From: Streptomyces sp. NBC_00083
Lineage (GTDB): Bacteria > Actinomycetota > Actinomycetes > Streptomycetales > Streptomycetaceae
DNA length: 64,000 nt
Reading direction: 5' to 3'
Assembly: GCF_026343295.1 (NCBI RefSeq)
Contig: NZ_JAPELY010000003.1
Coordinates: 558,001 to 622,000, forward strand
Made by a program: the position numbers and the translations under genes. Of the stretch, positions 25,486 through 33,539 are shown piece by piece (within the stretch, counting starts at the first letter, position 1; every line of letters begins with the position of its first letter). Below the pieces are notes generated by a model. That model was not told the origin of the DNA and did not search any database. It saw nothing but the letters and a program-made list of their open reading frames with translations.

Positions 25486-27278
25486 GTGCCCGCCCGCACC
25501 AGGACGAAGATCACCGGCGTGCTCGTCGCGATGGCCGCCGTGCTGTCCGGCACCCTGCTGGCCGCCCCCGCAGCACAGGCCAAGGATCCCGCGTACACCG
25601 TCGCCATCGGCGCCAAGGGCCCGTGGGGCAACCCGGACGACACCCCGGCCGCGCCCTACATCGACAAGGACGGCACGTTCTACTACCAGTCGGCGCACTC
25701 CCTCTACGCCGCCGACGACGACCGCGCCTGGACGTTCTACACCGGCAGGGACTTCGACTCCGCGACCCGGTCGAGCGCGCTGAGCGACGCCGTGAACCCC
25801 GCCAACTCCCAGGACCGCAACAACGACACCACGTGGCGCTGCAACAACAGCCCGACCGGCCGCGAGGCCACCAGGGCGCCCGCCGGCTCCAGCTACGCAC
25901 AGCCCAACTACTGCGACCTGCTGGGCGTGTGGGTCGACCCGGACACCGGCGACTGGTACGGCCTGGTGCACAACGAGTTCACCCCGACCCCGTTCGGCGA
26001 CGGTCTGCACTACGACGCCATCGACTACGCGCTCTCCAAGAACCAGGGCCGCACCTGGAGCATCCAGAGCCACGTGCTGACCTCGCCGTACAGCACCGAG
26101 CGCGGCGACACGGCGGCGTTCCCGCACGAGACGTACGACTACGGCAACGGCGACCCCCGCCTGTACGTCGACACCGCGTCGGGGTACTTCTACGTCTACT
26201 ACAACTCGCGGATCATCCCCAAGGGCGGTGTGTCCGGCGGCTGGACGGACGGCAGCCGGGCGCACGTGGCCCGCGCCCCGATGTCCGGCAAGATGGCGCC
26301 CGGCTCCTGGCGGAAGTGGTACGACGGCTCCTGGTCCCAGCCCGGCATCGGCGGCCTGGAGAGCAATATGGAGCCGGTCACCCCGCCCACGCGGGCACCG
26401 TCGCGCAGCAGCAGGCGGCCGGAACCCTGCCCGCCAAGTCCGACCTGCTCACCATGAACATCGCCTACGACGCCCACCTCGGCCTCTACATCGGCGAGCC
26501 CGAGACGATCAAGCAGGACGGCACGGAGAAGCAGCGCTTCTACGTCACGGACAACCTCGCCACCCAGAAGTGGCGGCTGATCGGCGACTCCGGGGAGTAC
26601 CGCTCCGGCTCCTGGTACCGCTGGCTGCTCGATCCGGTGAGCCGCACCACCAACACGATCGTGGGCCGCACGTTCCGCTCGTACTGCTCGTTCTTCTGCT
26701 CCAACGGCTCCGACGGCGAGTACTACGACACCACCGTGACCAGCACCGCCACCGCCCCGGCTCCGGTCGACCCGCGCAAGGCGTACACCATCGGCAGCGG
26801 GAGCGGACGCTACCTGGCCCAGGTGGCGGGCGGCTCCGCGACCACCTCGCGGTCCTCGACGGGCGGTTCGGCCCTGGCCACGTGGGTGTTCAGCGCCAAC
26901 GGTGACGGCTCGTACCGGATCGCGAACGCCTCCACCGGGCGGCTCCTCGGCGTCGACTCGTCCTCGACGGCGGGGCGCGCCTGGGCGGCCAGGCCGAGCG
27001 TGACGGCGGCGCCCGCCTCCGGACCGACGGCGGGCCAGCAGTGGTTCGTCCTCGCGAACACCACCTCCTCCGGTGCGCCGACGGGCACGTTCCGCCTGGT
27101 CAACCGGTACAGCGGACTGGTGCTCGGCCTCTCCTCCACCACGAACCGCCTCGCGGAGACGACTCCGGCCCGCGCCTGGACCGACACGACGGGCAATTCG
27201 GTCGGCGCCGCCCGCACGGCAACGGAGCAGACCCTCACGCTCCGGGCAGTAAGCGCCCCGTCAACTCACTTGCGCTAG
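25486..27278 (+). pseudogene. Secreted Asp-box / ricin-like protein, frameshifted
   Basis: The N-terminal part (frame of 25486) has a signal peptide (TRTKITGVLVAMAAVLSG, cleavage after AAQA) and a sialidase-like beta-propeller region with an Asp-box (SKNQGRTW). Near 26371-26400 this frame drifts into a Pro/Arg/Ser tail that stops at 26457, while a second frame continues with related secreted-protein content (TVAQQQAAGTLPAKSDLL, FYVTDNLATQKW) and a C-terminal ricin-type beta-trefoil (YTIGSGSGRYLAQV, FRLVNRYSGLVLGL). Reading both parts together gives a roughly 597-residue protein. A one-base loss, or a sequencing error, would explain it. GTG at 25486 follows GAGAGGAG. The ROK regulator opposite suggests a glycan-related role. 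Confidence 0.8.
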
Positions 27279-27288
27279 ATGGGAGTTG

Positions 27289-27318
27289 TCGGCCCCCTCC
27301 GGGTGAAGAGGGGGCCGA
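27289..27318. terminator. Terminator between convergent genes
   Basis: Perfect 11-base stem TCGGCCCCCTC / GAGGGGGCCGA with an eight-base loop, ten bases after the ricin-like stop and facing the receiver gene. No T-tract. Confidence 0.7.
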
Positions 27319-27365
27319 TGGCACTGGCATGCAGAGTCCCGGCCGGTGACACCTGGCCGGGGGTT

Positions 27366-27767
27366 TCAGCGGGGCCCGGCCGCCTGGCGCAGGGCGTCGA
27401 GGAGGTCGCGGTTGCTCGTGCCCTTGAGGACGTATGCGTGGACGCCGGCGCTCCGCATCTGTTCGACGGACGCCTTGTCGTCGTACGCGGAGAAGGCCAC
27501 GATGCGGCTGCCCGGCGAGCAGGCCGCGATGCTCGTGGCGACGCGGTGGCCGCCGCCCGGGAAGCGGACGTCGAGGACCACGAGGTCCGGTTGGAGGCGG
27601 CGCGCCAGGAGCAGCGCCTGCGCGTCGTCGCGTGCGGTGCCCACGACCTCGAGATCGGGCTGGGCCCGCACGACCTCGGTCAGGGTCTCCAGGAGCAGCG
27701 TGTTGTCGTCGCACAGGAGCACGCTGAACGGTGCGTCCGCAGCGGTGGGCGGCGGCGCGGCGGTCAC
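27366..27767 (-). CDS. Single-domain response regulator
   Basis: A 133-residue receiver domain only. LLCDDN gives the acidic pair, Asp66 in VVLDVRFP is the phospho-acceptor, and VLKGTS has the conserved Lys. There is no output domain, so it must act through a partner or as a phosphate sink. Its GTG overlaps the stop of the histidine kinase (GTGA), which makes the kinase its obvious partner. The NarL-type regulator upstream is a second possible target of the same kinase. Confidence 0.88.
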   Translation of the reverse strand: MTAAPPPTAADAPFSVLLCDDNTLLLETLTEVVRAQPDLEVVGTARDDAQALLLARRLQPDLVVLDVRFPGGGHRVATSIAACSPGSRIVAFSAYDDKASVEQMRSAGVHAYVLKGTSNRDLLDALRQAAGPR

Positions 27768-28885
27768 GGGGCCTCCTCCGCCGGGTCGGGGACCGGGTCC
27801 GGGACCGGAAGCGGGTTCGGCACCCAGAACTCGACCGTCGTGCCGGTTCCCGGGCGCGAGTGCATGGACCACCACCCTCCCGCCGTCTCGGCCCGCTCCC
27901 GCATCTCGATGACGCCGAAATGGTCGCGGGAGCCGTCCTGCCCCATCGGGGCGCCCGTTCCGTCGTCCACGACTCGCGTCGTGATGCCGCCGTCGCCGGA
28001 GCGGACGTGCACGTCGACCCGCGTTGCCCGTGCGTGCTTGTGCACGTTCAGGAGCGCCTCCTGGACGATGCGGAAAATGGTGATGGCCGTCTCGGGGGTG
28101 GGGTCCCGGTCCAGCTGGTGCTCGAAGGAGTAGGGCATGCCCCAGGCGTCGCCCACCACGTCCTCCAGGTGGCTGGAGACTCCCTCGACCAGGCCGTGCC
28201 GGTCGAGCCCCGGCGGGTGCAGCCGGAACGTCAGACTGCGCAGCCGCGTGATGGCCTCGCGCACCGACGCGTCGAGGCGCCGCAGTTCGGTGGCGTGGGT
28301 CTGCGGCATCTGGTCGGCGAGGAGTTCGAGGCGCATCCCGACGGCGACCATGGCCTGGATCGAGTCGTCGTGGACGTCCCACGCGATGCGGCGCCGCTCC
28401 GTCTCCTGCGCCTGGACCAGGTGGTCGAAGAGGCGCCGCCGCTCACTGAGGGCGTGCTGCGCGGCCCGGCGCTCCGACATGTCCCGGGTCACCTTGCCGA
28501 ACCCCTGCAGGACGCCCTTGTCGTCCCACAGGGCGGTGATGACCACGTTGGCCCAGAACCGGGAGCCGTCCTTGCGGACGCGCCAGCCCTCGTCCTCGAG
28601 GCGGCCGTCCTTCACGGCGGTCTCCAGCTCCCACTGCGGCTTGCCCGAGGCCTGGTCCTCGGGCGGGTAGAAGACCGAGAAGTGCTGTCCGAGGATGTCG
28701 GAGGCCCGGTAGCCCTTGATCCGCTCCGCCCCGGCGTTCCAGCTGATGATGTAGCCGTGCGGGTCGAGCATGAAGATGCCGTAGTCGAGCACCCCCTGCA
28801 CCAGCAGCGTGAAGGCCGTCTCCGACAGCGGAGCGGCGGGCTTGCGCGTCCACTTCTGCCGCGGCTCCCGCTGCTCCCGCGTCAC
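27764..28885 (-). CDS. PAS-domain sensor histidine kinase (NarL/HisKA_3 type)
   Basis: A 373-residue cytoplasmic kinase without membrane segments. A PAS domain covers about residues 25-140 (DYGIFMLDPHGYIISWN, ERIKGYRASDILGQHF, VTRDMSERR). The HisKA_3 dimerisation domain has ERRRIAWDVHDDS with His172 as the likely phosphorylation site; the usual ELHDG is changed to DVHDD. The HATPase domain follows (FRIVQEALLNVHKHA, VVDDGTGAP). It is probably a sensor of a soluble signal through PAS. GTG start with AAGGG nine bases upstream. It is coupled to the single-domain receiver and lies 98 bases after the NarL-type regulator. Confidence 0.88.
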   Translation of the reverse strand: MTREQREPRQKWTRKPAAPLSETAFTLLVQGVLDYGIFMLDPHGYIISWNAGAERIKGYRASDILGQHFSVFYPPEDQASGKPQWELETAVKDGRLEDEGWRVRKDGSRFWANVVITALWDDKGVLQGFGKVTRDMSERRAAQHALSERRRLFDHLVQAQETERRRIAWDVHDDSIQAMVAVGMRLELLADQMPQTHATELRRLDASVREAITRLRSLTFRLHPPGLDRHGLVEGVSSHLEDVVGDAWGMPYSFEHQLDRDPTPETAITIFRIVQEALLNVHKHARATRVDVHVRSGDGGITTRVVDDGTGAPMGQDGSRDHFGVIEMRERAETAGGWWSMHSRPGTGTTVEFWVPNPLPVPDPVPDPAEEAP

Positions 28886-28907
28886 TTGAACGGCCCTTTC
28901 ACTCGCG

Positions 28908-28968
28908 GCCCGTCCATGTCAGCAGCCCGTCCATTGCGGCAGAGCCCGTCCACGTCAGGAGCCCGTTC
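28908..28968. repeat. Four imperfect direct repeats upstream of kinase gene
   Basis: GCCCGTCCA occurs at 28908, 28925 and 28944 and GCCCGTTCG at 28961 (spacing 17, 19 and 17 bases), in the gap between the NarL-type regulator and kinase genes. Three units also share GTCAG or a close variant. This could be a multi-site operator or a mini-repeat. Confidence 0.5.
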
Positions 28969-28983
28969 GCCGCATGGGCTCGT

Positions 28984-29640
28984 TCACTTGAGGAGTCCTT
29001 CGCGTCGTGCGATCGCCACGGCTTCCAGCTGGGAGCGGGCCCCCAGCTTTTCGAGCACCCGCTGGACGTGATTGCGGCCCGTGTTGACGGCGACGCCGAG
29101 CTGGTCGCTGATCTCCGCGGTGGTGCGGCCCTCGCCGAGGAGGTGGAGGGCCTGGCGCTCCCTCGGGGTCAGGTTCGCGCCGAGCCCCGGCACCCGGCCG
29201 GTCAGACGGCCCAGCACGTCGCCGAGGAGTTCCTGGCTGAAGACCGCCTCGCCGGCCGCCACCCGGCGGACCGCGTCCTCCAGTTCGCTCAGGCCGCGCT
29301 CCTTGAGGATCAGACCGGCGCCACCCGTCTGGGCGACGCGCGCGGCCACCGATCCGCTGCCCTCACCCGCCAGGACCAGGACGCGCGCTTCCGGCACTAG
29401 GGCCAGGAGGTCGGTGATGGCGGCGACCCCGTCGCCGTCCGGCAGGCGCCGGTCCATCAGGACGACGTCGGGCTCGCACGCACGCGCGTCGGCCAGGGCG
29501 GATGCCACGGAGGCCGCGCGCCCCACGACCTGCAGATCGGGCGAGCGCTCAAGGGCGAGGCATATCGCCTCGGCCACCATGTCGTGGTCCTCGACGAGAA
29601 GGATCCTGACCGGTCGACCGTGTGGGAGAGGTGAAGACAT
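28984..29640 (-). CDS. NarL/LuxR-type response regulator
   Basis: A 218-residue regulator. The receiver has ILLVEDHD and phospho-acceptor Asp63 in VLMDRRLPDGDG. The C-terminal LuxR helix-turn-helix reads LTPRERQALHLLGEGRTT then AEISDQLGVAVNTGRNHVQ. ATG at 29640 is preferred since AAGGA lies seven bases upstream; an ATG at 29676 overlaps the STAS stop (ATGA) and would add twelve residues. Either way it is co-transcribed with the STAS gene. The neighbouring PAS kinase is the natural partner. Confidence 0.88.
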   Translation of the reverse strand: MSSPLPHGRPVRILLVEDHDMVAEAICLALERSPDLQVVGRAASVASALADARACEPDVVLMDRRLPDGDGVAAITDLLALVPEARVLVLAGEGSGSVAARVAQTGGAGLILKERGLSELEDAVRRVAAGEAVFSQELLGDVLGRLTGRVPGLGANLTPRERQALHLLGEGRTTAEISDQLGVAVNTGRNHVQRVLEKLGARSQLEAVAIARREGLLK

Positions 29641-29672
29641 CGGCGCATCCTTGCTGGTGGCGGCCCGCACGA

Positions 29673-30137
29673 TCATGCCAGAAGGTCCCGGACCGGCGGC
29701 CACAAGGTGGCTTCCGCCTCGGCGTCGAGGCGCTCGGCGTCCTCGGTCGACAGCGCGTCCGCCGGCGCCGTTTCCGTGGCCCGACTCGTCTCGGCGCCGG
29801 TGCCCGAGGTGCGCTGCGTGAAGATGCCCTCGCCTCCGATCAGCGCGAGCAGCCGCGCCGGCTGTGTCCCCATACCTTCCACCACGAGGGGTACGCCCGC
29901 CCGCAGGGCGGACACCCGGGCCCTCAGCAGGACGCCGAGGCCGGCGCAGTCGCAGAAGGAGACTCCGGTCAGATCCAGGCAGAGGCTCGTGGGGTGCTCC
30001 GCCAGGCAGGTCACGACGGCGGCGCGGACCAGCGGCGCGGTGTCGAGGTCGAGTTCGCCCGCGAGTGTCACTCGCGCGACGCCCGCATGGACAACGGCAT
30101 GCGACGTGAACGGGCAGACGGCCACGGCGTCTCCCAC
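29673..30137 (-). CDS. STAS-domain anti-sigma-factor antagonist-like protein
   Basis: A 154-residue protein. Residues 10-110 are a STAS domain: ARVTLAGELDLDTAPLV and LCLDLTGVSFCDCAGLGVLL, where the segment before GLG normally holds a phosphorylatable Ser and here reads DCAG, so the usual Ser is a Cys. A 45-residue acidic tail follows. STAS proteins free sigma factors from anti-sigma kinases; the Cys substitution may mean it is not switched by phosphorylation. GTG start, with GGAG nine bases upstream. First gene of the leftward signalling cluster. Confidence 0.82.
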   Translation of the reverse strand: MGDAVAVCPFTSHAVVHAGVARVTLAGELDLDTAPLVRAAVVTCLAEHPTSLCLDLTGVSFCDCAGLGVLLRARVSALRAGVPLVVEGMGTQPARLLALIGGEGIFTQRTSGTGAETSRATETAPADALSTEDAERLDAEAEATLWPPVRDLLA

Positions 30138-30516
30138 CTTCCGGTGCTCCCATGCGGTGCGGACCTACGCCGCGTGGATTCGCGGACCCGCCCTGCGGAC
30201 GGGCCGCCTGCTGCCACCGTCGCACCACCGGCTCCTAGTGCGCTGGCATCAGGGTCGCTCTAGTGAATCTGCACTAGACGTGGAAGTCAACACGCGCCTA
30301 CGGGGGTTGACGGCCCCCACGCCGCCCCGACCCGCGCAGCCCGACCGGACCCGCCCCGAAGGAAAGGGCGTTCGTCCCGTTTGAATTCCTCCGGCCCGGC
30401 CAGACGTCACGCTGAACGCACCGTACGAGCAATTGACTCGGCGCCGGCCCGCCCGGAATGGGTCGGAGCGCGAGATACGCACCGCGAAAGCGAAACGGAA
30501 AGGGGACACCGTCCCG
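30138..30516. other. Divergent intergenic region between STAS and PRC-barrel genes
   Basis: About 380 bases. It holds the CTAGTG repeat cluster described separately. Downstream, TTGACG at 30308-30313 and a TTGACT near 30434 resemble -35 boxes for the PRC-barrel gene, but no convincing -10 partner is seen. Confidence 0.4.
30235..30278. promoter_or_regulatory. CTAGTG repeat cluster (possible operator)
   Basis: A perfect inverted repeat TCTAGTG (30259-30265) and CACTAGA (30272-30278) with a six-base spacer lies about 125 bases upstream of the STAS start. A third copy of CTAGTG is at 30235-30240, 25 bases from the first. CTAG is rare in Streptomyces DNA, so three copies here are notable. Confidence 0.55.
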
Positions 30517-30867
30517 ATGAACGAGAACCTGTGGGGTTTCAAGGACACCAGTGGCCATCTCGCCGGGGTGGATCTGCGCGGCTGGAAGGTAGAGGCGGCC
30601 GACGGGTCGATCGGGAAGGTGGACAGCCACTCCGACGAGGTGGGCTCGGCGCACCTCGTGGTGGACACCGGGCCGTGGATCTTCGGCAAGCGGGTGCTGC
30701 TGCCCGCGGGCACCGTGACCCGTCTCGATCCGGACGACAAGAGGATCCATGTCGCCCTCACCCGGGACCAGGTCAAGGACTCGCCGGAGTTCGAACCGGC
30801 CACCCACCTCGACGACCCCGCCTACCGCGACCTGGTCGGCCAGTACTACGGAGCGCCGCTCCTCTGA
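30517..30867 (+). CDS. PRC-barrel domain protein
   Basis: A 116-residue soluble protein with a PRC-barrel near residues 15-75 (GVDLRGWKVEAADGSIGKVD, HLVVDTG, GKRVLLPAGTVTRLD) and a short acidic tail. PRC-barrels occur in photosystem subunit H, RimM and many stress-linked actinobacterial proteins; here the role is unknown, but association with stress genes such as the following Dps is common. ATG at 30517; the AAAGGGG site is somewhat far upstream. A strong terminator follows. Confidence 0.85.
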   Translation: MNENLWGFKDTSGHLAGVDLRGWKVEAADGSIGKVDSHSDEVGSAHLVVDTGPWIFGKRVLLPAGTVTRLDPDDKRIHVALTRDQVKDSPEFEPATHLDDPAYRDLVGQYYGAPLL

Positions 30868-30891
30868 ATTCATCCGTACCGTCGCCCGGTC

Positions 30892-30930
30892 GGCGGCCCG
30901 CCGGAGATCCGGCGGGCCGCCTTCTTTTTT
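30892..30930 (+). terminator. Intrinsic terminator after PRC-barrel gene
   Basis: Perfect 13-base stem GGCGGCCCGCCGG / CCGGCGGGCCGCC with loop AGAT, followed by TTCTTTTTT. This is the only classical T-tract terminator seen in the window. Confidence 0.95.
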
Positions 30931-31079
30931 GTCCGTACCCCCCGTTTGGGCCCTGCTTTTCGAGGAACGCGACATATCGGGCCCGCCAACGGCCCCGTAA
31001 ACGGTCCGCCCCGTAATCGGCCGCGCAACGGCAAGCATCGCGGGAGCGGACAGCGGTGATGCGAAATGGAGTGAAAACG

Positions 31080-31550
31080 GTGACTGTCGTGAAGAGTTCG
31101 CTGTCCGATGCGCAGCTGAAGGTCGTCGGTTCGGCCCTGCAGGGTGCGCTGGTCGATCTGGTGGATCTGTCGCTCGCGGCCAAGCAGGTGCACTGGAACG
31201 TGGTCGGTCCGCGGTTCCGTTCGGTGCACCTTCAGCTCGACGACGTGGTGGCCACGGCGCGGCAGTATTCGGACACGGTCGCGGAGCGCGCCGCCGCGCT
31301 GGGCGTCAACCCGGACGGGCGTGCGGCCACGGTCGCGGGCGACAGTGCGCTGGGGACGGTGCCGGAGGGCTGGATCAAGGACTCCGAGGCGGTGGAGATC
31401 CTGGTCGTGGCGCTCGGCAGGGTGGTGGAGCGGATGCGCGAGCGCATCGCGGCGACCGACGAGCCGGACCCGGTCAGCCAGGACCTTCTGATCGCCCTCA
31501 CCGCCGAGCTGGAGAAGCACGCCTGGATGTTCCGGGCCGAGAACAGCTGA
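31080..31550 (+). CDS. dps: Dps-family DNA-binding ferritin
   Basis: A 156-residue Dps protein. AAKQVHWNVVGPRFRSVHLQLDD carries the ferroxidase His, Asp and Glu ligands in the order usual for Dps (quoted in two parts: KQVHWNVVG and RSVHLQLDD). It stores iron, removes peroxide and binds DNA as a dodecamer. GTG at 31080 is preferred because GGAGTGAAAACG precedes it; an in-frame ATG at 31059 lacks a site. Its own promoter is not clear, and the PRC-barrel terminator separates it from the gene upstream. Confidence 0.93.
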   Translation: MTVVKSSLSDAQLKVVGSALQGALVDLVDLSLAAKQVHWNVVGPRFRSVHLQLDDVVATARQYSDTVAERAAALGVNPDGRAATVAGDSALGTVPEGWIKDSEAVEILVVALGRVVERMRERIAATDEPDPVSQDLLIALTAELEKHAWMFRAENS

Positions 31551-31656
31551 CCGGACGGTCCGGGCCGGGCCGGCCGACCGGAACAGCTGAACCGGGAACG
31601 ACCGGCTCGGCCGGGCCACGACGCGAGCCGTGACACCGGGCCGAGCCGCATGAGGA

Positions 31657-31690
31657 GCCGACGGGCGGGGCTGCCACCCCGCCCGTCGGC
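31657..31690 (+). terminator. Stem-loop between dps and aldehyde oxidoreductase operon
   Basis: Perfect 14-base stem GCCGACGGGCGGGG / CCCCGCCCGTCGGC with a six-base loop; no T-tract. Likely dps terminator. Confidence 0.75.
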
Positions 31691-31776
31691 CGTCGCCGGG
31701 ATGCCGGAGGGGGTGAGCTGTACGAGGCTGGTGATGCGGGCGGCGCGGGCCGCCCGGATCGAGAGACAGAGGAACG

Positions 31777-32391
31777 ATGGAACGCAGCGAGGGGCCGCAC
31801 AGCGGCCCCGGGACGGTGGAGCGCTACGCGCCCTGGCCCCGCCCCAAGGACCTTCCCCCCGGCCCCACCACGTCGCGGGTCACCCTCCGCGTCAACGGAG
31901 CCGCCCACGCGGTCGAGGTCGACCACCGCACCACCCTGCTCGACCTGTTGCGCGAACGGCTCGCCCTGACGGGCTCCAAGAAGGGCTGCGACCACGGCCA
32001 GTGCGGGGCCTGCACGGTGCTCGTCGACGGCCGCCGCAGCAACAGCTGTCTGCTCCTGGCGATCGCGATGGACGGCTGCGACATCGTGACCGTGGAGGGC
32101 CTCGCGGATGTGGACGGCGCGGACGGCGACCTCCACCCGCTCCAGCGCGCCTTCCTGGAACGCGACGCCTTCCAGTGCGGCTACTGCACCCCGGGCCAGC
32201 TGTGCTCGGCGGTCGGCATGCTGTCCGAAGCCGCCTCCGGCGAGCCCTCCCTGGCCACCGCCCCGGGCGCGCCCCACGGCGGACCGGTGCCGCTGACCGA
32301 CGAGGAGATCCGCGAACGGCTCAGCGGCAACCTGTGCCGGTGCGGGGCCTATCCGCACATCCTGGACGCGGTACGGGACGTGATCGCGTGA
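31777..32391 (+). CDS. paoA: Molybdenum aldehyde oxidoreductase, 2Fe-2S subunit (PaoA type)
   Basis: A 204-residue protein with the plant-type 2Fe-2S motif GCDHGQCGACTVLVDG...NSC and the second cluster motif CGYCTPGQLC...GNLCRCGAY, as in xanthine oxidase small subunits. Unlike E. coli PaoA there is no Tat signal; residues 1-35 are Pro-rich and hydrophilic, so the enzyme is probably cytoplasmic. The stop overlaps the start of the FAD subunit (GTGA). It passes electrons from the molybdenum site to FAD. Confidence 0.92.
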   Translation: MERSEGPHSGPGTVERYAPWPRPKDLPPGPTTSRVTLRVNGAAHAVEVDHRTTLLDLLRERLALTGSKKGCDHGQCGACTVLVDGRRSNSCLLLAIAMDGCDIVTVEGLADVDGADGDLHPLQRAFLERDAFQCGYCTPGQLCSAVGMLSEAASGEPSLATAPGAPHGGPVPLTDEEIRERLSGNLCRCGAYPHILDAVRDVIA

Positions 32392-33374
32392 AACCCGTGT
32401 CGTACCTGCGCGCCCACAGCGTGGAAGAGGCAGCCGCCGCGCACGGGGGCCGTCCCGAGGCCCGCTACCTGGGCGGTGGCACCAACCTGGTCGACCTCAT
32501 GAAGCTCGGCGTGGAGCGCCCGGAGGTCCTCGTCGACATCACCCGTCTGCCCCTCGACCGGATCGAGGAGCGCCCCGACGGATCGGTGTGGGCCGGAGCG
32601 ACCGTACGCAACAGCGACCTCGCCGCGCACCCCGTGATCCGCGAGCGGCACCCCCTGCTCTCGCAGGCCGTCCTGAGCGGCGCTTCGGGCCAGCTGCGCA
32701 ACGCCGCCACCACCGGCGGGAACCTCCTCCAGCGCACCCGCTGCGCCTACTTCCAGGACCTGTCGAAGCCGTGCAACAAGCGGGTCCCCGGCAGTGGCTG
32801 CGCGGCGATCGAGGGTGTCAACCACGACCACGCGGTGCTCGGCCACTCGCCGCACTGCGTGGCGACCAACCCCTCCGACCTGTCCGTGGCGCTCTCGGCG
32901 CTCGACGCCGTCGTGGAACTGGCCGGCCCCGGCGGCGGACGCAGCGTGCCGGTGACGGAGTTCCACCGCCTGCCCGGCGACCGGCCCGACCTGGACACCG
33001 AGATCCGGCCCGGCGAACTCATCACCGGCGTCGTGCTGCCGCCCCTGCCCCAAGGGGCGGTCTGCCGTTACCGCAAGGTGCGCGAACGCGCGTCGTACGC
33101 CTTCGCGCTCGCCTCGGTGGCCGCGGTGGTCCAGATGGCGGACGGCGAGATCCGGCACGCCGCCGTCGCCTTCGGCGGCCTGGCCCACCGGCCCTGGCGC
33201 GCCCGCCGGACGGAGGCCGCCCTGCTCGGCGCACGGCCGAGCCCCGACGTCCTCGCGCAGGCGGTACGGGCCGAACTCGACGAAGCCGTACCGCTGCGGG
33301 ACAACGCCTACAAGGTGGCGATCGCCCAGGACCTGGCCACCCAGGTGCTGGGCTCCCTGACCAGCTCGCACTGA
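32388..33374 (+). CDS. paoB: Molybdenum aldehyde oxidoreductase, FAD subunit with extra Fe-S cluster (PaoB type)
   Basis: A 328-residue FAD-binding subunit. FAD motifs are YLGGGTNLVDLMK and ATTGGNLLQRTRC. Cys119, Cys129, Cys138 and Cys157 lie in an inserted loop (CAYFQDLSKPCNKRVPGSGC), the arrangement that holds an additional 4Fe-4S cluster in E. coli PaoB; this separates it from plain xanthine dehydrogenases. GTG start inside the paoA stop. The next gene follows after 165 bases. Confidence 0.92.
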   Translation: MKPVSYLRAHSVEEAAAAHGGRPEARYLGGGTNLVDLMKLGVERPEVLVDITRLPLDRIEERPDGSVWAGATVRNSDLAAHPVIRERHPLLSQAVLSGASGQLRNAATTGGNLLQRTRCAYFQDLSKPCNKRVPGSGCAAIEGVNHDHAVLGHSPHCVATNPSDLSVALSALDAVVELAGPGGGRSVPVTEFHRLPGDRPDLDTEIRPGELITGVVLPPLPQGAVCRYRKVRERASYAFALASVAAVVQMADGEIRHAAVAFGGLAHRPWRARRTEAALLGARPSPDVLAQAVRAELDEAVPLRDNAYKVAIAQDLATQVLGSLTSSH

Positions 33375-33539
33375 CCCGCCGCCGCCCGGGTCGGGGAGCG
33401 GCCCGCTTCCCGAGTCCCAGCCCGCCCGACGACCGGAGCCGACCCGCCCGGACGACCCGGGCCGACCCGTCGGCCCCCGCTGCCCCACCGCCTCCGACGA
33501 GGCCCGCCGCCCCTGACCCGCCCCGGGAGGAGATCCGCC

